Positions 34,487 through 42,034 of a DNA stretch of 64,000 nucleotides are shown here, in pieces. The position numbers and the translations under genes are program-made. Position 1 is the first letter of the stretch. Every line of letters begins with the position of its first letter. The notes below the pieces were generated by a model. The model saw only the letters and a program-made list of their open reading frames with translations, had not been told where the DNA came from and searched no databases. This stretch comes from Nonomuraea solani (GTDB taxonomy: Bacteria; Actinomycetota; Actinomycetes; Streptosporangiales; Streptosporangiaceae): NCBI RefSeq assembly GCF_900108335.1, contig NZ_FNVT01000019.1, forward strand, positions 62,001-126,000, in the 5' to 3' direction.

Positions 34487-34793
34487 CAGCTACGGCGGCG
34501 GCCTGGTCGGACCAGCCGTCATCGGGTACGCCGCCGGGGCGGCCTCGCTACCGGCGGCCCTGATCATCCCCGCGGCCCTGGCGGTGCTCGTGGCGACGGC
34601 GGCACCGCGACTTCTCGGGGCACTGCGGGCACCCGCGGAAGTTCGTCCGGCCGACGCGCCATCCGTGGAACCTCGTCCAGCCGACACGGCACTCGCGGAG
34701 ATCCGTCCACCCGCTACGGCGCCCGTTGAGGGTCTCGCAGCCGATTCTGCACCCATGGAGGTTCGTACAGCCGACGTGGCGTTTCGTGGATGA
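34487..34793 (+). pseudogene. MFS transporter remnant (C-terminal helices plus repeat tail)
   Basis: Reading from about 34491 on the plus strand gives YGGGLVGPAVIGYAAGAASL, PAALIIPAALAVLVATAAPR and LLGALR, a typical last-helices segment of an MFS permease (YGG.LVGP..IG.. motif), then a tail of five 10-residue repeats ending at TGA 34791-34793. The first ten or so helices are absent, and the frame has no start in this context. It abuts the LysR remnant head-to-head. Confidence 0.75.
34638..34787. repeat. Five 30-bp tandem repeats in the MFS remnant tail
   Basis: Five consecutive 30-bp units, each encoding ten residues: AEVRPADAPS, VEPRPADTAL, AEIRPPATAP, VEGLAADSAP, MEVRTADVAF. They are diverged from each other but keep exact length, so the repeat arose while the tail was coding. 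There are no spacers, so it is not a CRISPR. Confidence 0.8.
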
Positions 34794-34830
34794 ATCTCCA
34801 TGGTCCCGATCGGAGACGGCGTGGTCATCT

Positions 34831-34844
34831 GATGTCATGACATC
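34831..34844. promoter_or_regulatory. 14-bp perfect palindrome centred on a start codon
   Basis: GATGTCATGACATC is self-complementary and contains the ATG (34837) of the Old Yellow Enzyme gene at its centre. Old Yellow Enzyme genes are often repressed by TetR or MarR regulators, so it may be an operator, but chance cannot be excluded. Confidence 0.4.
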
Positions 34845-35958
34845 CGTTGAACTCAAAGCGGCACTGCAGCCCATCCGGCTCGGCCGCCTCGACCTGCCCA
34901 ACCGGCTCGCCGTCTCACCGATGACCCGGGTGTCGGCCGCCCCCGACGGCACGCCGACCTCCGAGATGATCGACTACTACGCCCGATACGCGACCGGCGG
35001 CTTCGGCCTGGTGATCACGGAAGGCACCTACACCGACGCCGTGCACAGCCAGGGTTACCTCAATCAGCCGGGCATCGTGTCCGCCGAGCACGTGGCGGCC
35101 TGGCGAGGCGTCGCCGACGCGGTGCACGCTGCCGGGGCGCGTGTCGTGCTCCAGCTCATGCACGCGGGCGCGCTGTCGCAGGGCAACCGGTACCGCACCG
35201 ACACGGCCGGCCCGTCCGCCGTGCCGCCGGTCGGGCGAATGTTGCCGGAGTACGGCGGGTCCGGTCCGTGGCCCACGCCCCGGGAGATGACCGGGGCCGA
35301 TATCGAGGCGGCGATCGGTGGCTTCGTGGACTCGGCCGTCCGTGCCAGGGAGGCCGGCTTCGACGGCGTCGAGCTGCACGGCGCCAACGGCTACCTCCTG
35401 GACCAGTTCCTCACCGAGTACACCAACCACCGCACCGACTCCTACGGCGGCCCGGTCACGAACCGGATCCGGCTGACGGCGCAGGTGGTGGCCGCGATCC
35501 GGGACGAGCTCGGCGCGGACTTCCCCGTCGGCGTACGGCTCTCCCAGGGCAAGGTGAACGACTTCACCCACCGCTGGGCCGGGGGCGCCGCCGACGCGCG
35601 GATCGTGTTCGGCACGCTGGCCGGGGCGGGGGCCACGTACCTGCACATCGCCAGCGAAGGGCGCGACTGGAACGAGACCGCCCGCCTGGACGGCGGCGTC
35701 ACGATCACGGGCCTGGCCCGCCAGGTGACCGGCCTGCCGGTCATCGCGAACGGCGGCATGCACGATCTCGCGCAGGCGGCTCAGGTCCTGTCCGACGGCC
35801 ACGCCGACCTGCTGTCCATCGGACGGGGTGCGCTGGCCAATCCCGATCTGCCTGACCGGTTGTCGCGGGGACTGCCGCTGGAGCCGTACGACCGCCGGAT
35901 GCTGGAGCCCATGGCGACGCTGGACAACGCGCGGCGGTGGCTGGGGGCCATGACCTGA
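34837..35958 (+). CDS. Old Yellow Enzyme-type NADH:flavin oxidoreductase (ene-reductase)
   Basis: A 373-residue FMN-dependent ene-reductase. TIM-barrel landmarks are LAVSPMTRVSAAPDGTPT (N-terminal FMN loop), QLMHAGALS (with the usual His-containing strand), GVELHGANGYLLDQFL (the HxAN substrate-binding pair), NRTDSYGG-like HRTDSYGGPVTNRIR, and VIANGGMHDLAQA plus LSIGRGALANPDLP for phosphate binding. It reduces activated C=C bonds using NAD(P)H. The ATG at 34837 lacks a clear ribosome site. It follows the LysR/MFS scar, so its original regulatory context may have been lost. Confidence 0.9.
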   Translation: MTSVELKAALQPIRLGRLDLPNRLAVSPMTRVSAAPDGTPTSEMIDYYARYATGGFGLVITEGTYTDAVHSQGYLNQPGIVSAEHVAAWRGVADAVHAAGARVVLQLMHAGALSQGNRYRTDTAGPSAVPPVGRMLPEYGGSGPWPTPREMTGADIEAAIGGFVDSAVRAREAGFDGVELHGANGYLLDQFLTEYTNHRTDSYGGPVTNRIRLTAQVVAAIRDELGADFPVGVRLSQGKVNDFTHRWAGGAADARIVFGTLAGAGATYLHIASEGRDWNETARLDGGVTITGLARQVTGLPVIANGGMHDLAQAAQVLSDGHADLLSIGRGALANPDLPDRLSRGLPLEPYDRRMLEPMATLDNARRWLGAMT

Positions 35959-36028
35959 GCGACTGCCTCACTCCATGGTGATCGCTGGACAGGGGCCGTG
36001 ATTTGAGCCGGGCGGCCTCAGTCCATGG
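35947..36028. repeat. Imperfect 32/34-bp direct duplication at converging gene ends
   Basis: The segment 35947-35978 (GCCATGACCTGAG...TCCATGG) is repeated with changes at 35995-36028 (GCCGTGATTTGAG...TCCATGG). The first copy ends the ene-reductase gene; the second overlaps the end of the PucR gene. Probably a small local duplication. No terminator hairpin is obvious here. Confidence 0.5.
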
Positions 36029-37646
36029 CGTCTATGGCCAGGGCTAGGAACATGTCCACGCGGTCCTCGGTGCGGCCCACGTCTCTGCCGGTCAGGTCGG
36101 CGACCTTGGTGAGCCGGTTGCGCAGGGTGTTGACGTGGACGTGCAGGGCGGCGGCGGTGTCGGCCCAGTGGCCGTCGTGGTCGAGGAAGGCGCGCAGGGT
36201 GCGTTCCAGGTCGCCGCCACGGCGGGCGTCGTGGTCGCGCAACGGGGTGAGCAGGTCGTGCGCGAAGCCGTGCAGCGTCTCCTGGTCCACCAGGCCGAGC
36301 AGGAGCCGGTGCGTGCCCAGTTCGGCGAAGCTCCGCACCACCGGTCCGGTACGGGAGCGCCGCAGCACCCGGCACGCCTCCCGCGCGTGCAGCAGCGGCT
36401 GACGGAGGCGGGCCGCGTACGGGGCGACGCCACCGAGCCCGGCGACCGCCCGCCGGCCCGGGAAGCGCCGCTCCACGGCCGCCAGGAGGCGCTGGGCCAG
36501 CGGTGGGAGCTCGGAGTCCGCGTCCCGCCAGGCGAACACGACCACGACGTCGTGCGTGCCCCCGATGACCACGGCCGGAATACCGGCGCCCCCGAAGAAG
36601 TCACCGACCGCCTCGGCCAGCCCCGTCGAGGCGACCGGCCCTTGCTCTCCGGCCAGGCCGGTTGAAGCGACCTCCCCCCGCCCTCCGACCGGGCCTGGCG
36701 GGGTTGCCGGGTGGGGGTCGGTGAAGGTCAGGGCGCAGACGGCCAAGGGTTCCGAGGGGTCGACGCCGAACGCCCGCAGCCGCCCCGCCACCTCCCCTGC
36801 CCGAGTCCCGCCCGACAGCACCATGTCCAGCAGCTCACCGGCGAACCGCATCTCGATCGCCTGTACCGCCTGCTGCTTGGCCACCTCCAGGCTGAGGAAC
36901 CGGCCCGCCTGCTCCAGCGCCTCCCGCTCGGCGGCCCCCAGGGTGGACAGCGGGCGCAGGCACACCAGGGCTGCGTCCACGTCGCCCACCGCGCCCACCA
37001 GGAAGAGCGCGGCGGTGACACCACCCAGGTCGAGTTCGAGGGCGGGCGGGCGGCGGGCCAGGCCGGCGGCCACCGTCCGGGCCTGGGCGTCGTCGAGTTC
37101 AGTCCCGGCCGCCGCCAGGGTCCGGCCCATCCGGTCGACCACCGCGAGGGGCAGGTCGTGGTCGCGCCTGAGCACGGCCAGCACCCCGGAGACGCCCGCG
37201 CCGCGCGAGATGGCCGTCGCCAGGGCGTCGCCCCTGCGTACCGTGCCGGCCAGGGACTCCCGGCGCTGGTCGGCGTACAGGGCGGAGACCGCCTGGGAGA
37301 TCGCCGTGAACGGCACCTCGGGCGCGATCTCCAGCAGCGGCAGCCCGGCGTCGCGGCAGGCGTCGACCAGGTCGGGCGGCGTGACGGGGGTCTCGGCGCG
37401 CAGCCCGAAGACGATCCCCGCCGCCCTGGCCCGCCGCACGCCCGCCACGAACCGCGCCGCGCTCACCTGCCCCGCCCACAGCCCGTTGGTGAGCACGAGT
37501 TCCCGTTCCCGGACGTACGCGGACGGGTCGGGCAGTTCGGTGTTGTGGACCCACGCGACGGGCTCGTCCATGGCGCCTTCCGGCCCTGGCAGGAGGACCT
37601 TCAGCCGCAAGGACGCGTTCGCGACCAGGGACTCCAGCGTGAACAT
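36018..37646 (-). CDS. PucR-family transcriptional regulator
   Basis: A 542-residue regulator. The N-terminal PucR domain (residues 1-125) begins MFTLESLVANASLRLKVLLP and includes WVHNTELPDPSAYVRERELV with LTNG. A middle GGDEF-like/GAF region follows, and the C-terminal HTH_30 reads ADTAAALHVHVNTLRNRLTK. This architecture is known for purine-catabolism and other nitrogen- or amine-responsive regulators. A repeat-bearing linker near residues 310-335 (VASTGLA twice) interrupts the middle region. It converges on the ene-reductase gene; its start is 22 bp from the stop of the TetR gene on the same strand. Confidence 0.88.
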   Translation of the reverse strand: MFTLESLVANASLRLKVLLPGPEGAMDEPVAWVHNTELPDPSAYVRERELVLTNGLWAGQVSAARFVAGVRRARAAGIVFGLRAETPVTPPDLVDACRDAGLPLLEIAPEVPFTAISQAVSALYADQRRESLAGTVRRGDALATAISRGAGVSGVLAVLRRDHDLPLAVVDRMGRTLAAAGTELDDAQARTVAAGLARRPPALELDLGGVTAALFLVGAVGDVDAALVCLRPLSTLGAAEREALEQAGRFLSLEVAKQQAVQAIEMRFAGELLDMVLSGGTRAGEVAGRLRAFGVDPSEPLAVCALTFTDPHPATPPGPVGGRGEVASTGLAGEQGPVASTGLAEAVGDFFGGAGIPAVVIGGTHDVVVVFAWRDADSELPPLAQRLLAAVERRFPGRRAVAGLGGVAPYAARLRQPLLHAREACRVLRRSRTGPVVRSFAELGTHRLLLGLVDQETLHGFAHDLLTPLRDHDARRGGDLERTLRAFLDHDGHWADTAAALHVHVNTLRNRLTKVADLTGRDVGRTEDRVDMFLALAIDAMD

Positions 37647-37668
37647 CTTCGTGAATATACCGAGAGGG

Positions 37669-38340
37669 TCAGCGACGGTCCTGGTAGAGGGTCATGAGGA
37701 GGGGCCGGGTCAGGTCGGCCATCTCGGCGGGCGGGTGGGGGCAGCCGCGCTGGAGCCAGTCGATCGCCACGCCCAGGAGCGCGCCCGCGGTGAAGGCGGC
37801 CGTCACGTCGTGCGGCGTGTCGCCGGTGGAGAGCAGCACGTCCCCGGTGAAGTGCGGCGCATCCCCGGTGGAATGCGGCACGTCCTCGGTAACGAGCCGC
37901 ACGTCCCCGGTGGAGAGGCAGTCGGCGGGGTGGCGGGAGCCGAAGTACGTGGCGACGGTGGCGCGGCGGCGTACGTGGTCGATCAGGCGGGCACTGCCCT
38001 GCGGCCCCAGCACGCCACGGTAGAGCCCGGCGTGCTCGGCGAGGTGGGCGAAGAAGAACGCCAGGTTGTCGGGCGAGCCCGCCCGCCTGTGGCCGGGAAT
38101 GGCGTCGATGAGCTCGTCGATCATCGCCGTGCAGGCGGCCTCGGCCAGCTCGTGCACGTCGCGGTAGTGGGCGTAGAAGGTCGAGCGGCCCACGCCGGCG
38201 CGTTCGGCCACGTCGGCGACGCTGATCTGCGCCAGGTTCCGCTGCTGGACGAGCTCGATGAGGGTGTTGCGCAGGGCCGCCTGGGTGCGTCGCATCCGGC
38301 GGTCGCCCTGTCCGGCCACGCGGTCTTGGGGAGTCGCCAC
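37669..38340 (-). CDS. TetR-family regulator with an internal 7-residue repeat insert
   Basis: A 223-residue regulator from the GTG at 38340; upstream in-frame starts are possible but would run into the palindrome. The HTH reads RRTQAALRNTLIELVQQRNL followed by AQISVADVAERAGVGRSTFY, and the helical effector domain ends with TAGALLGVAIDWLQRGCPHP. Between two helices of the effector domain lies an insert of five 7-residue repeats (LSTGDVR, LVTEDVP, HSTGDAP, HFTGDVL, LSTGDTP). Divergent from the P450, which it probably represses through the palindrome at 38374. Confidence 0.85.
   Translation of the reverse strand: MATPQDRVAGQGDRRMRRTQAALRNTLIELVQQRNLAQISVADVAERAGVGRSTFYAHYRDVHELAEAACTAMIDELIDAIPGHRRAGSPDNLAFFFAHLAEHAGLYRGVLGPQGSARLIDHVRRRATVATYFGSRHPADCLSTGDVRLVTEDVPHSTGDAPHFTGDVLLSTGDTPHDVTAAFTAGALLGVAIDWLQRGCPHPPAEMADLTRPLLMTLYQDRR
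37806..37920. repeat. 21-bp tandem repeats inside the TetR gene
   Basis: Five units of 21 bp with a CACGTCCCCGGTGGAGAG-like core, each encoding seven residues rich in Ser-Thr-Gly-Asp. Length is a multiple of three, so the reading frame is kept. It sits in a loop of the ligand domain. Confidence 0.75.
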
Positions 38341-38373
38341 CGGTTCAGCATACTTTGCCGGACACTCGTCTGT

Positions 38374-38393
38374 TAACGTACATATGTAGGTTA
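38374..38393. promoter_or_regulatory. Likely TetR operator between tetR and P450
   Basis: A 20-bp near-perfect palindrome with a TACATATGTA core and TAAC/GTTA outer arms (two mismatched positions) lies in the 71-bp gap between the divergent TetR and P450 starts. Position and symmetry are those expected for a TetR dimer controlling both genes. Confidence 0.7.
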
Positions 38394-38411
38394 TTGTGGC
38401 AGTCACACCGA

Positions 38412-39632
38412 ATGGGGAGAGCTTTGACCATTGACCCCGCTGCGACGCTCCAGACCACGCGCAGCTGCCCCTTCGCCCCTCCTGAGCAGCACCTGGAACT
38501 GCTGCGTGAGCAGCCCGTCGCCAAGGTGACGCTCCCGACGGGGAAGGACGCCTGGGTGGCGGCCCGCTACGAGGACATCAGGACGATCCTGACCGACCCT
38601 CGTTTCACCGCCGACCGGCGCCACCCGAAGACGCCCCGCCTGGCCGGAGACAGCGGGGGCGGGCTGGAGGCGTCGCCGCTGCCCAAGATGATCCTGGAGA
38701 TGGACCCGCCCGAGCACGGCCCGGCCCGGCGCGCGGTGATCGGTGAGTTCACCGTCCGGCGCATCGCGGCGCTGCGGCCGCGCATGCAGGAGATCGTCGA
38801 CGAGCACATCGACGCCATGCTCGAAGGCCCGCAGCCGGCCGACCTGGTGCGCGCGCTGGCCCTGCCGGTGCCCTCGCTGGTGATCTGTGAGCTGCTCGGG
38901 GTGCCGTACGCCGACCACGACTTCTTCCAGGTGCACTCGGCGCGGCTGCTCGACCGCGGCGCCACCGAGCAGGAGCGCCAGCACGCCACCCTGGAGCTGG
39001 CCATCTACCTGGACAAGCTGATCACGGCCAAGGAGCAGGAGCACTCCGACGACCTGCTCGGCCGCCAGATCGCCAAGCAGCGCGAGAACGGCGAGGTCGA
39101 CCATCCGGCGCTGCTCAGCCTGGCGTTCCTGCTGCTGATCGCCGGGCACGAGACCACCGCGAACATGATCTCACTGGGCACGTACCTGCTGTTGGACCAG
39201 CCGGAGACGCTGGCCGCGCTGCGCGACAACCCGGACAAGACGGCCGACGCGGTCGAAGAGCTGCTGCGCTACTTCACCATCGCCGAGTTCGCCATGACCC
39301 GGGTGACCCTGGAGGACGTCGAGCTGAGCGGGACGGTGATCCCCGCGGGGTCCGGCGTGCTCATGCTGGCCAACGCCGGCAACCGCGACCCGGAGGTGTT
39401 CGAGGACCCGCAGCGGTTCGACATCGACCGCGGCGCCCGCAACCACCTGGCCTTCGGCTACGGCGCCCACCAGTGCATGGGCCAGAACCTGGCCCGGGTG
39501 GAGCTGGAGATCGTCTTCGAGACCCTGCTGCGGCGGATGCCCGGCCTGCGCCTGGCCGTCCCCGCCGACCAGCTCGGGTTCAAGGACGAGGCGGCCGTGT
39601 ACGGCATGCACGAGCTGCCCGTCACCTGGTAG
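38412..39632 (+). CDS. Cytochrome P450 (CYP105-like)
   Basis: A 406-residue class I bacterial P450. The I-helix has AGHETTANM (oxygen-binding Glu/Thr), the K-helix ExxR is EELLRY, and the heme loop is FGYGAHQCMGQNLAR with the Cys thiolate ligand. The N-terminus SCPFAPP...L and the PLPKMILEMDPPEHGPARR segment fit CYP105-like xenobiotic or antibiotic-tailoring enzymes. The ATG at 38412 is used; a TTG at 38424 behind GGGGAGA is an equally good start. No ferredoxin gene adjoins it. Its stop lies 1 bp from that of the lanthipeptide JmjC gene, so it may border the cluster but has its own TetR control. Confidence 0.9.
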   Translation: MGRALTIDPAATLQTTRSCPFAPPEQHLELLREQPVAKVTLPTGKDAWVAARYEDIRTILTDPRFTADRRHPKTPRLAGDSGGGLEASPLPKMILEMDPPEHGPARRAVIGEFTVRRIAALRPRMQEIVDEHIDAMLEGPQPADLVRALALPVPSLVICELLGVPYADHDFFQVHSARLLDRGATEQERQHATLELAIYLDKLITAKEQEHSDDLLGRQIAKQRENGEVDHPALLSLAFLLLIAGHETTANMISLGTYLLLDQPETLAALRDNPDKTADAVEELLRYFTIAEFAMTRVTLEDVELSGTVIPAGSGVLMLANAGNRDPEVFEDPQRFDIDRGARNHLAFGYGAHQCMGQNLARVELEIVFETLLRRMPGLRLAVPADQLGFKDEAAVYGMHELPVTW

Positions 39633-39633
39633 G

Positions 39634-40758
39634 TCAGGCGGACGTGACGCACAGGCCCAGCTCGACCAGCGTCCCGGCCACCTCCCCCGGCAGCTCGGCG
39701 ACGGGCAGCGGGCCGTCCTGAAGGCGGCGGCATGCCCGCCCGACCTCGGGTGAGACGGCGAACGTGCGGCCGCCCGCCTCGATCCTGGTGCCCTCGCCGG
39801 TGATCAGCGGCCAGGTGCCGGGGCGCAGCGCGATCCGCTCCCCCGGGGCGGGCGGCGTGCCGAGCAGGGCCTGGGTGAGCAGCCCGGCCCGGTGCCCCTC
39901 GGCGCAGGCGGTCCTGCCGTGGATCGCCCGGTGCAGCCGGTCGTGGCCCGGGTCGGCCAGCGCGGCCGCGAAGTCGTCCGCGTACCGCTTGAGCAGGGGC
40001 CCGACCTGGCCGGCGACGTCCTTGCCCATCGGCAGCGGCCGGGCGTACGCGCCGGAGCGCAGGAGCTGCGACGTCAGCGCCGTCAGCAGGTCGGCCCACG
40101 TCAGCGTGTTGACGCTGATGCTGACGTGGACGGAGGCGGACGATTCGGTACGGACCAGGTGCGGCATCCCGCGCGGGACGTAGAGCACGTCGCCCTCGCG
40201 CAGCGTGTAGTCGGTGGCGGGGGCGTCGAGGCCGGGCAGCATCCGGCCGCCGGCGGGGTCGGGTTCGAGGTGGTCGAAGAGCGTCCAGCGTTTACCGCCG
40301 TGCGCTTGGACGACGAGGATGTCCTGGGCGTCGCAGTGCACCTGGAACGCCTGCGCGCCGGGCGGCGCGACGTAGATGTTGGCGTCCACCGGGTGGCCGA
40401 GCTCCATCTCGATCGTCTTGCAGAGCTCGTGCAGCCGGGGCATCAGGGCGTCGACCGTGCCGAGGACGATCGTGGCGCCGTCGCGGAAGAGCGCCGTCAC
40501 CTTGCCGGGGTCCACGACGTCGCCGAGCCCGGCGTAGCCGTACGTGGACGGCGACACGTAGCGCTCCGGCGGCAGCACCGTGCCGTCCTTCACCACGCGC
40601 AGGCCGGGAGCGCGCAGCCCGCTGCCGGTGATGACCCGGTCGACGTCGTCCAGGGAGACGACCTCGCGGGCCACGCCGTGCCGGTGGAGCGCTTTCCTGC
40701 CGAGGTGCTGCTCGAAGAACGTGTCCACGTCTCCCACGAGTGCGGCCAGCCCGGTCAT
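39634..40758 (-). CDS. JmjC/cupin_4 2-oxoglutarate oxygenase in the lanthipeptide operon
   Basis: A 374-residue enzyme of the ROX/NO66-MINA (cupin_4) group. The iron triad is His141-x-Asp143 in AFQVHCDAQD and His200 in VPRGMPHLV; KRWTLFDH lies between as in ribosomal oxygenases. The domain order is cupin, a helical middle, and a C-terminal winged-helix-like part (PGTWPLITGEGTRIEAGGRT to the end). Family members hydroxylate protein side chains, so the lanthipeptide precursor is a plausible substrate, for example a beta-hydroxylation of a core residue. It starts 10 bp after the lanC stop on the same strand, making it the third gene of the lanB-lanC-jmjC operon. Confidence 0.82.
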   Translation of the reverse strand: MTGLAALVGDVDTFFEQHLGRKALHRHGVAREVVSLDDVDRVITGSGLRAPGLRVVKDGTVLPPERYVSPSTYGYAGLGDVVDPGKVTALFRDGATIVLGTVDALMPRLHELCKTIEMELGHPVDANIYVAPPGAQAFQVHCDAQDILVVQAHGGKRWTLFDHLEPDPAGGRMLPGLDAPATDYTLREGDVLYVPRGMPHLVRTESSASVHVSISVNTLTWADLLTALTSQLLRSGAYARPLPMGKDVAGQVGPLLKRYADDFAAALADPGHDRLHRAIHGRTACAEGHRAGLLTQALLGTPPAPGERIALRPGTWPLITGEGTRIEAGGRTFAVSPEVGRACRRLQDGPLPVAELPGEVAGTLVELGLCVTSA

Positions 40759-40768
40759 CTACGTCCTT

Positions 40769-42034
40769 TCAGTTCATGAGGAGAGCGGTGTCCCACCCGG
40801 TGACGGGCGGCTCGCCGGTGCCGTAGTGGTGGAGGGCCAGCGCGATGCCCGCCGCGCCCTCCAGGAGCCCCACGCGGTCGGGGGACACCTCGACGCCGCC
40901 GGTGGCCGAGTAGCGGAAGCCGAAGGGGGCGTCGTCGGCGTACGCGGCCACGATCCGTCCGGCCAGCCCGTCGGCCGCGGCCAGCAGGGTCTCGTCGCCG
41001 CTGTCCCGGCCGACGGTGTACGTGGCGTGCAGCATCCCGGCCCAGCCGTGGCACAGGCCGGCGTCGACCATGCCCCAGGCGTCCCAGGGCAGCGCGAGGG
41101 TCTCGCGCAGCGCGCGGATCGCCGCCCGCCGCCAGTCCGGCCGGTCGAGGGCCGTGCCCGCGAGGAACAGCGCCCTGGCGACACCGGCCGTGCCGTAGCA
41201 CCAGGCCGGGCGCGGCGGCAACGCGTGGGTGTGGGTACGGGCGAGTTCGTGGTGGAAGGTCACCGTCGGCGGCCAGGAGCGGCCGTCGGTCCAGCCGAGC
41301 AGCCAGTCCGCGACCCGCTCGATGGCCTCCTCCTGGCCGGGCAGGCGTACCCCTTCCCGGTGGGCGATGGCCAGCAGGGCCAGCGGGCCGGGGATGCCGT
41401 GTGCCAGGCCCAGGTTGAAGTGCCCGTCACCGTCGGGGCCGCCGCGGATGGGGGCGTGCGAGACCAGCCAGCCGGGCACCGTGCCGCCCGCCACCTCCCT
41501 GGGTTCGGTCAGCGCGATGAGGTAGGACAGCGGCTCGGTGTCGCCGTACGCCAGCACCAGGCGGCCCAGCCCGCTCAGCCCTTCGACGACGTCGTAGGAG
41601 CCGAACGTCACTCCCCCGCCGTCCTGCCGCAGGCGGGCGAGCCCGGCCGTCTCCGTCTCGGCGCGCTGCCGCGTGATCTCGCGGACGGCGCCCTCGGCCC
41701 GGCCGAGCAGGCCGGCGTAGTCGCCCGGCTTGACGGCGGCGGCCCGGGTGGCGAACAGCAGCGCCGGCAGCCCGTCGCTCAGCGCGTGCCGGGCGGGCCT
41801 CGTGCCGGCCGCGGCGGCCAGGAACGCGTGCGCGTGCTCACGCCGTCCCAGCTCGGCGTGGAGCAGCGCGACCCCGAGGAATCCCTCGTTGAGGGACATC
41901 GCATGCCAGATCAGCGGCGTCCTGCCGTCCAGGAGCCGGTCGGTGCCGGCCGAGGCGGCCTTCTCGACGTCGGCGGGGTCGGCCAGCCGGTGGGCCACCT
42001 CTTCGGCGACCCGCACCGCGCGTTCTCGCGTCAC
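40769..42034 (-). CDS. lanC: LanC-type lanthionine cyclase 1
   Basis: A 421-residue cyclase that adds Cys thiols to dehydrated Ser/Thr to form (methyl)lanthionine rings. Zinc ligands are all present: Cys in PAWCYGTAG (near residue 280) and Cys-His in AGLCHGWAG (near 330). The upstream LGLAHGIPG holds the His proposed as acid/base, and LEGAAGIALALHHYG closes the toroid. It begins at a GTG that overlaps the lanB stop by 4 bp, so it is translationally coupled to the dehydratase. The N-terminal 60 residues are longer than in LanC2. Confidence 0.92.
   Translation of the reverse strand: MTRERAVRVAEEVAHRLADPADVEKAASAGTDRLLDGRTPLIWHAMSLNEGFLGVALLHAELGRREHAHAFLAAAAGTRPARHALSDGLPALLFATRAAAVKPGDYAGLLGRAEGAVREITRQRAETETAGLARLRQDGGGVTFGSYDVVEGLSGLGRLVLAYGDTEPLSYLIALTEPREVAGGTVPGWLVSHAPIRGGPDGDGHFNLGLAHGIPGPLALLAIAHREGVRLPGQEEAIERVADWLLGWTDGRSWPPTVTFHHELARTHTHALPPRPAWCYGTAGVARALFLAGTALDRPDWRRAAIRALRETLALPWDAWGMVDAGLCHGWAGMLHATYTVGRDSGDETLLAAADGLAGRIVAAYADDAPFGFRYSATGGVEVSPDRVGLLEGAAGIALALHHYGTGEPPVTGWDTALLMN

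Noticed and set aside
34638..34787. CRISPR-like array.
   Set aside because: Units are contiguous with no spacers and encode protein repeats in frame.
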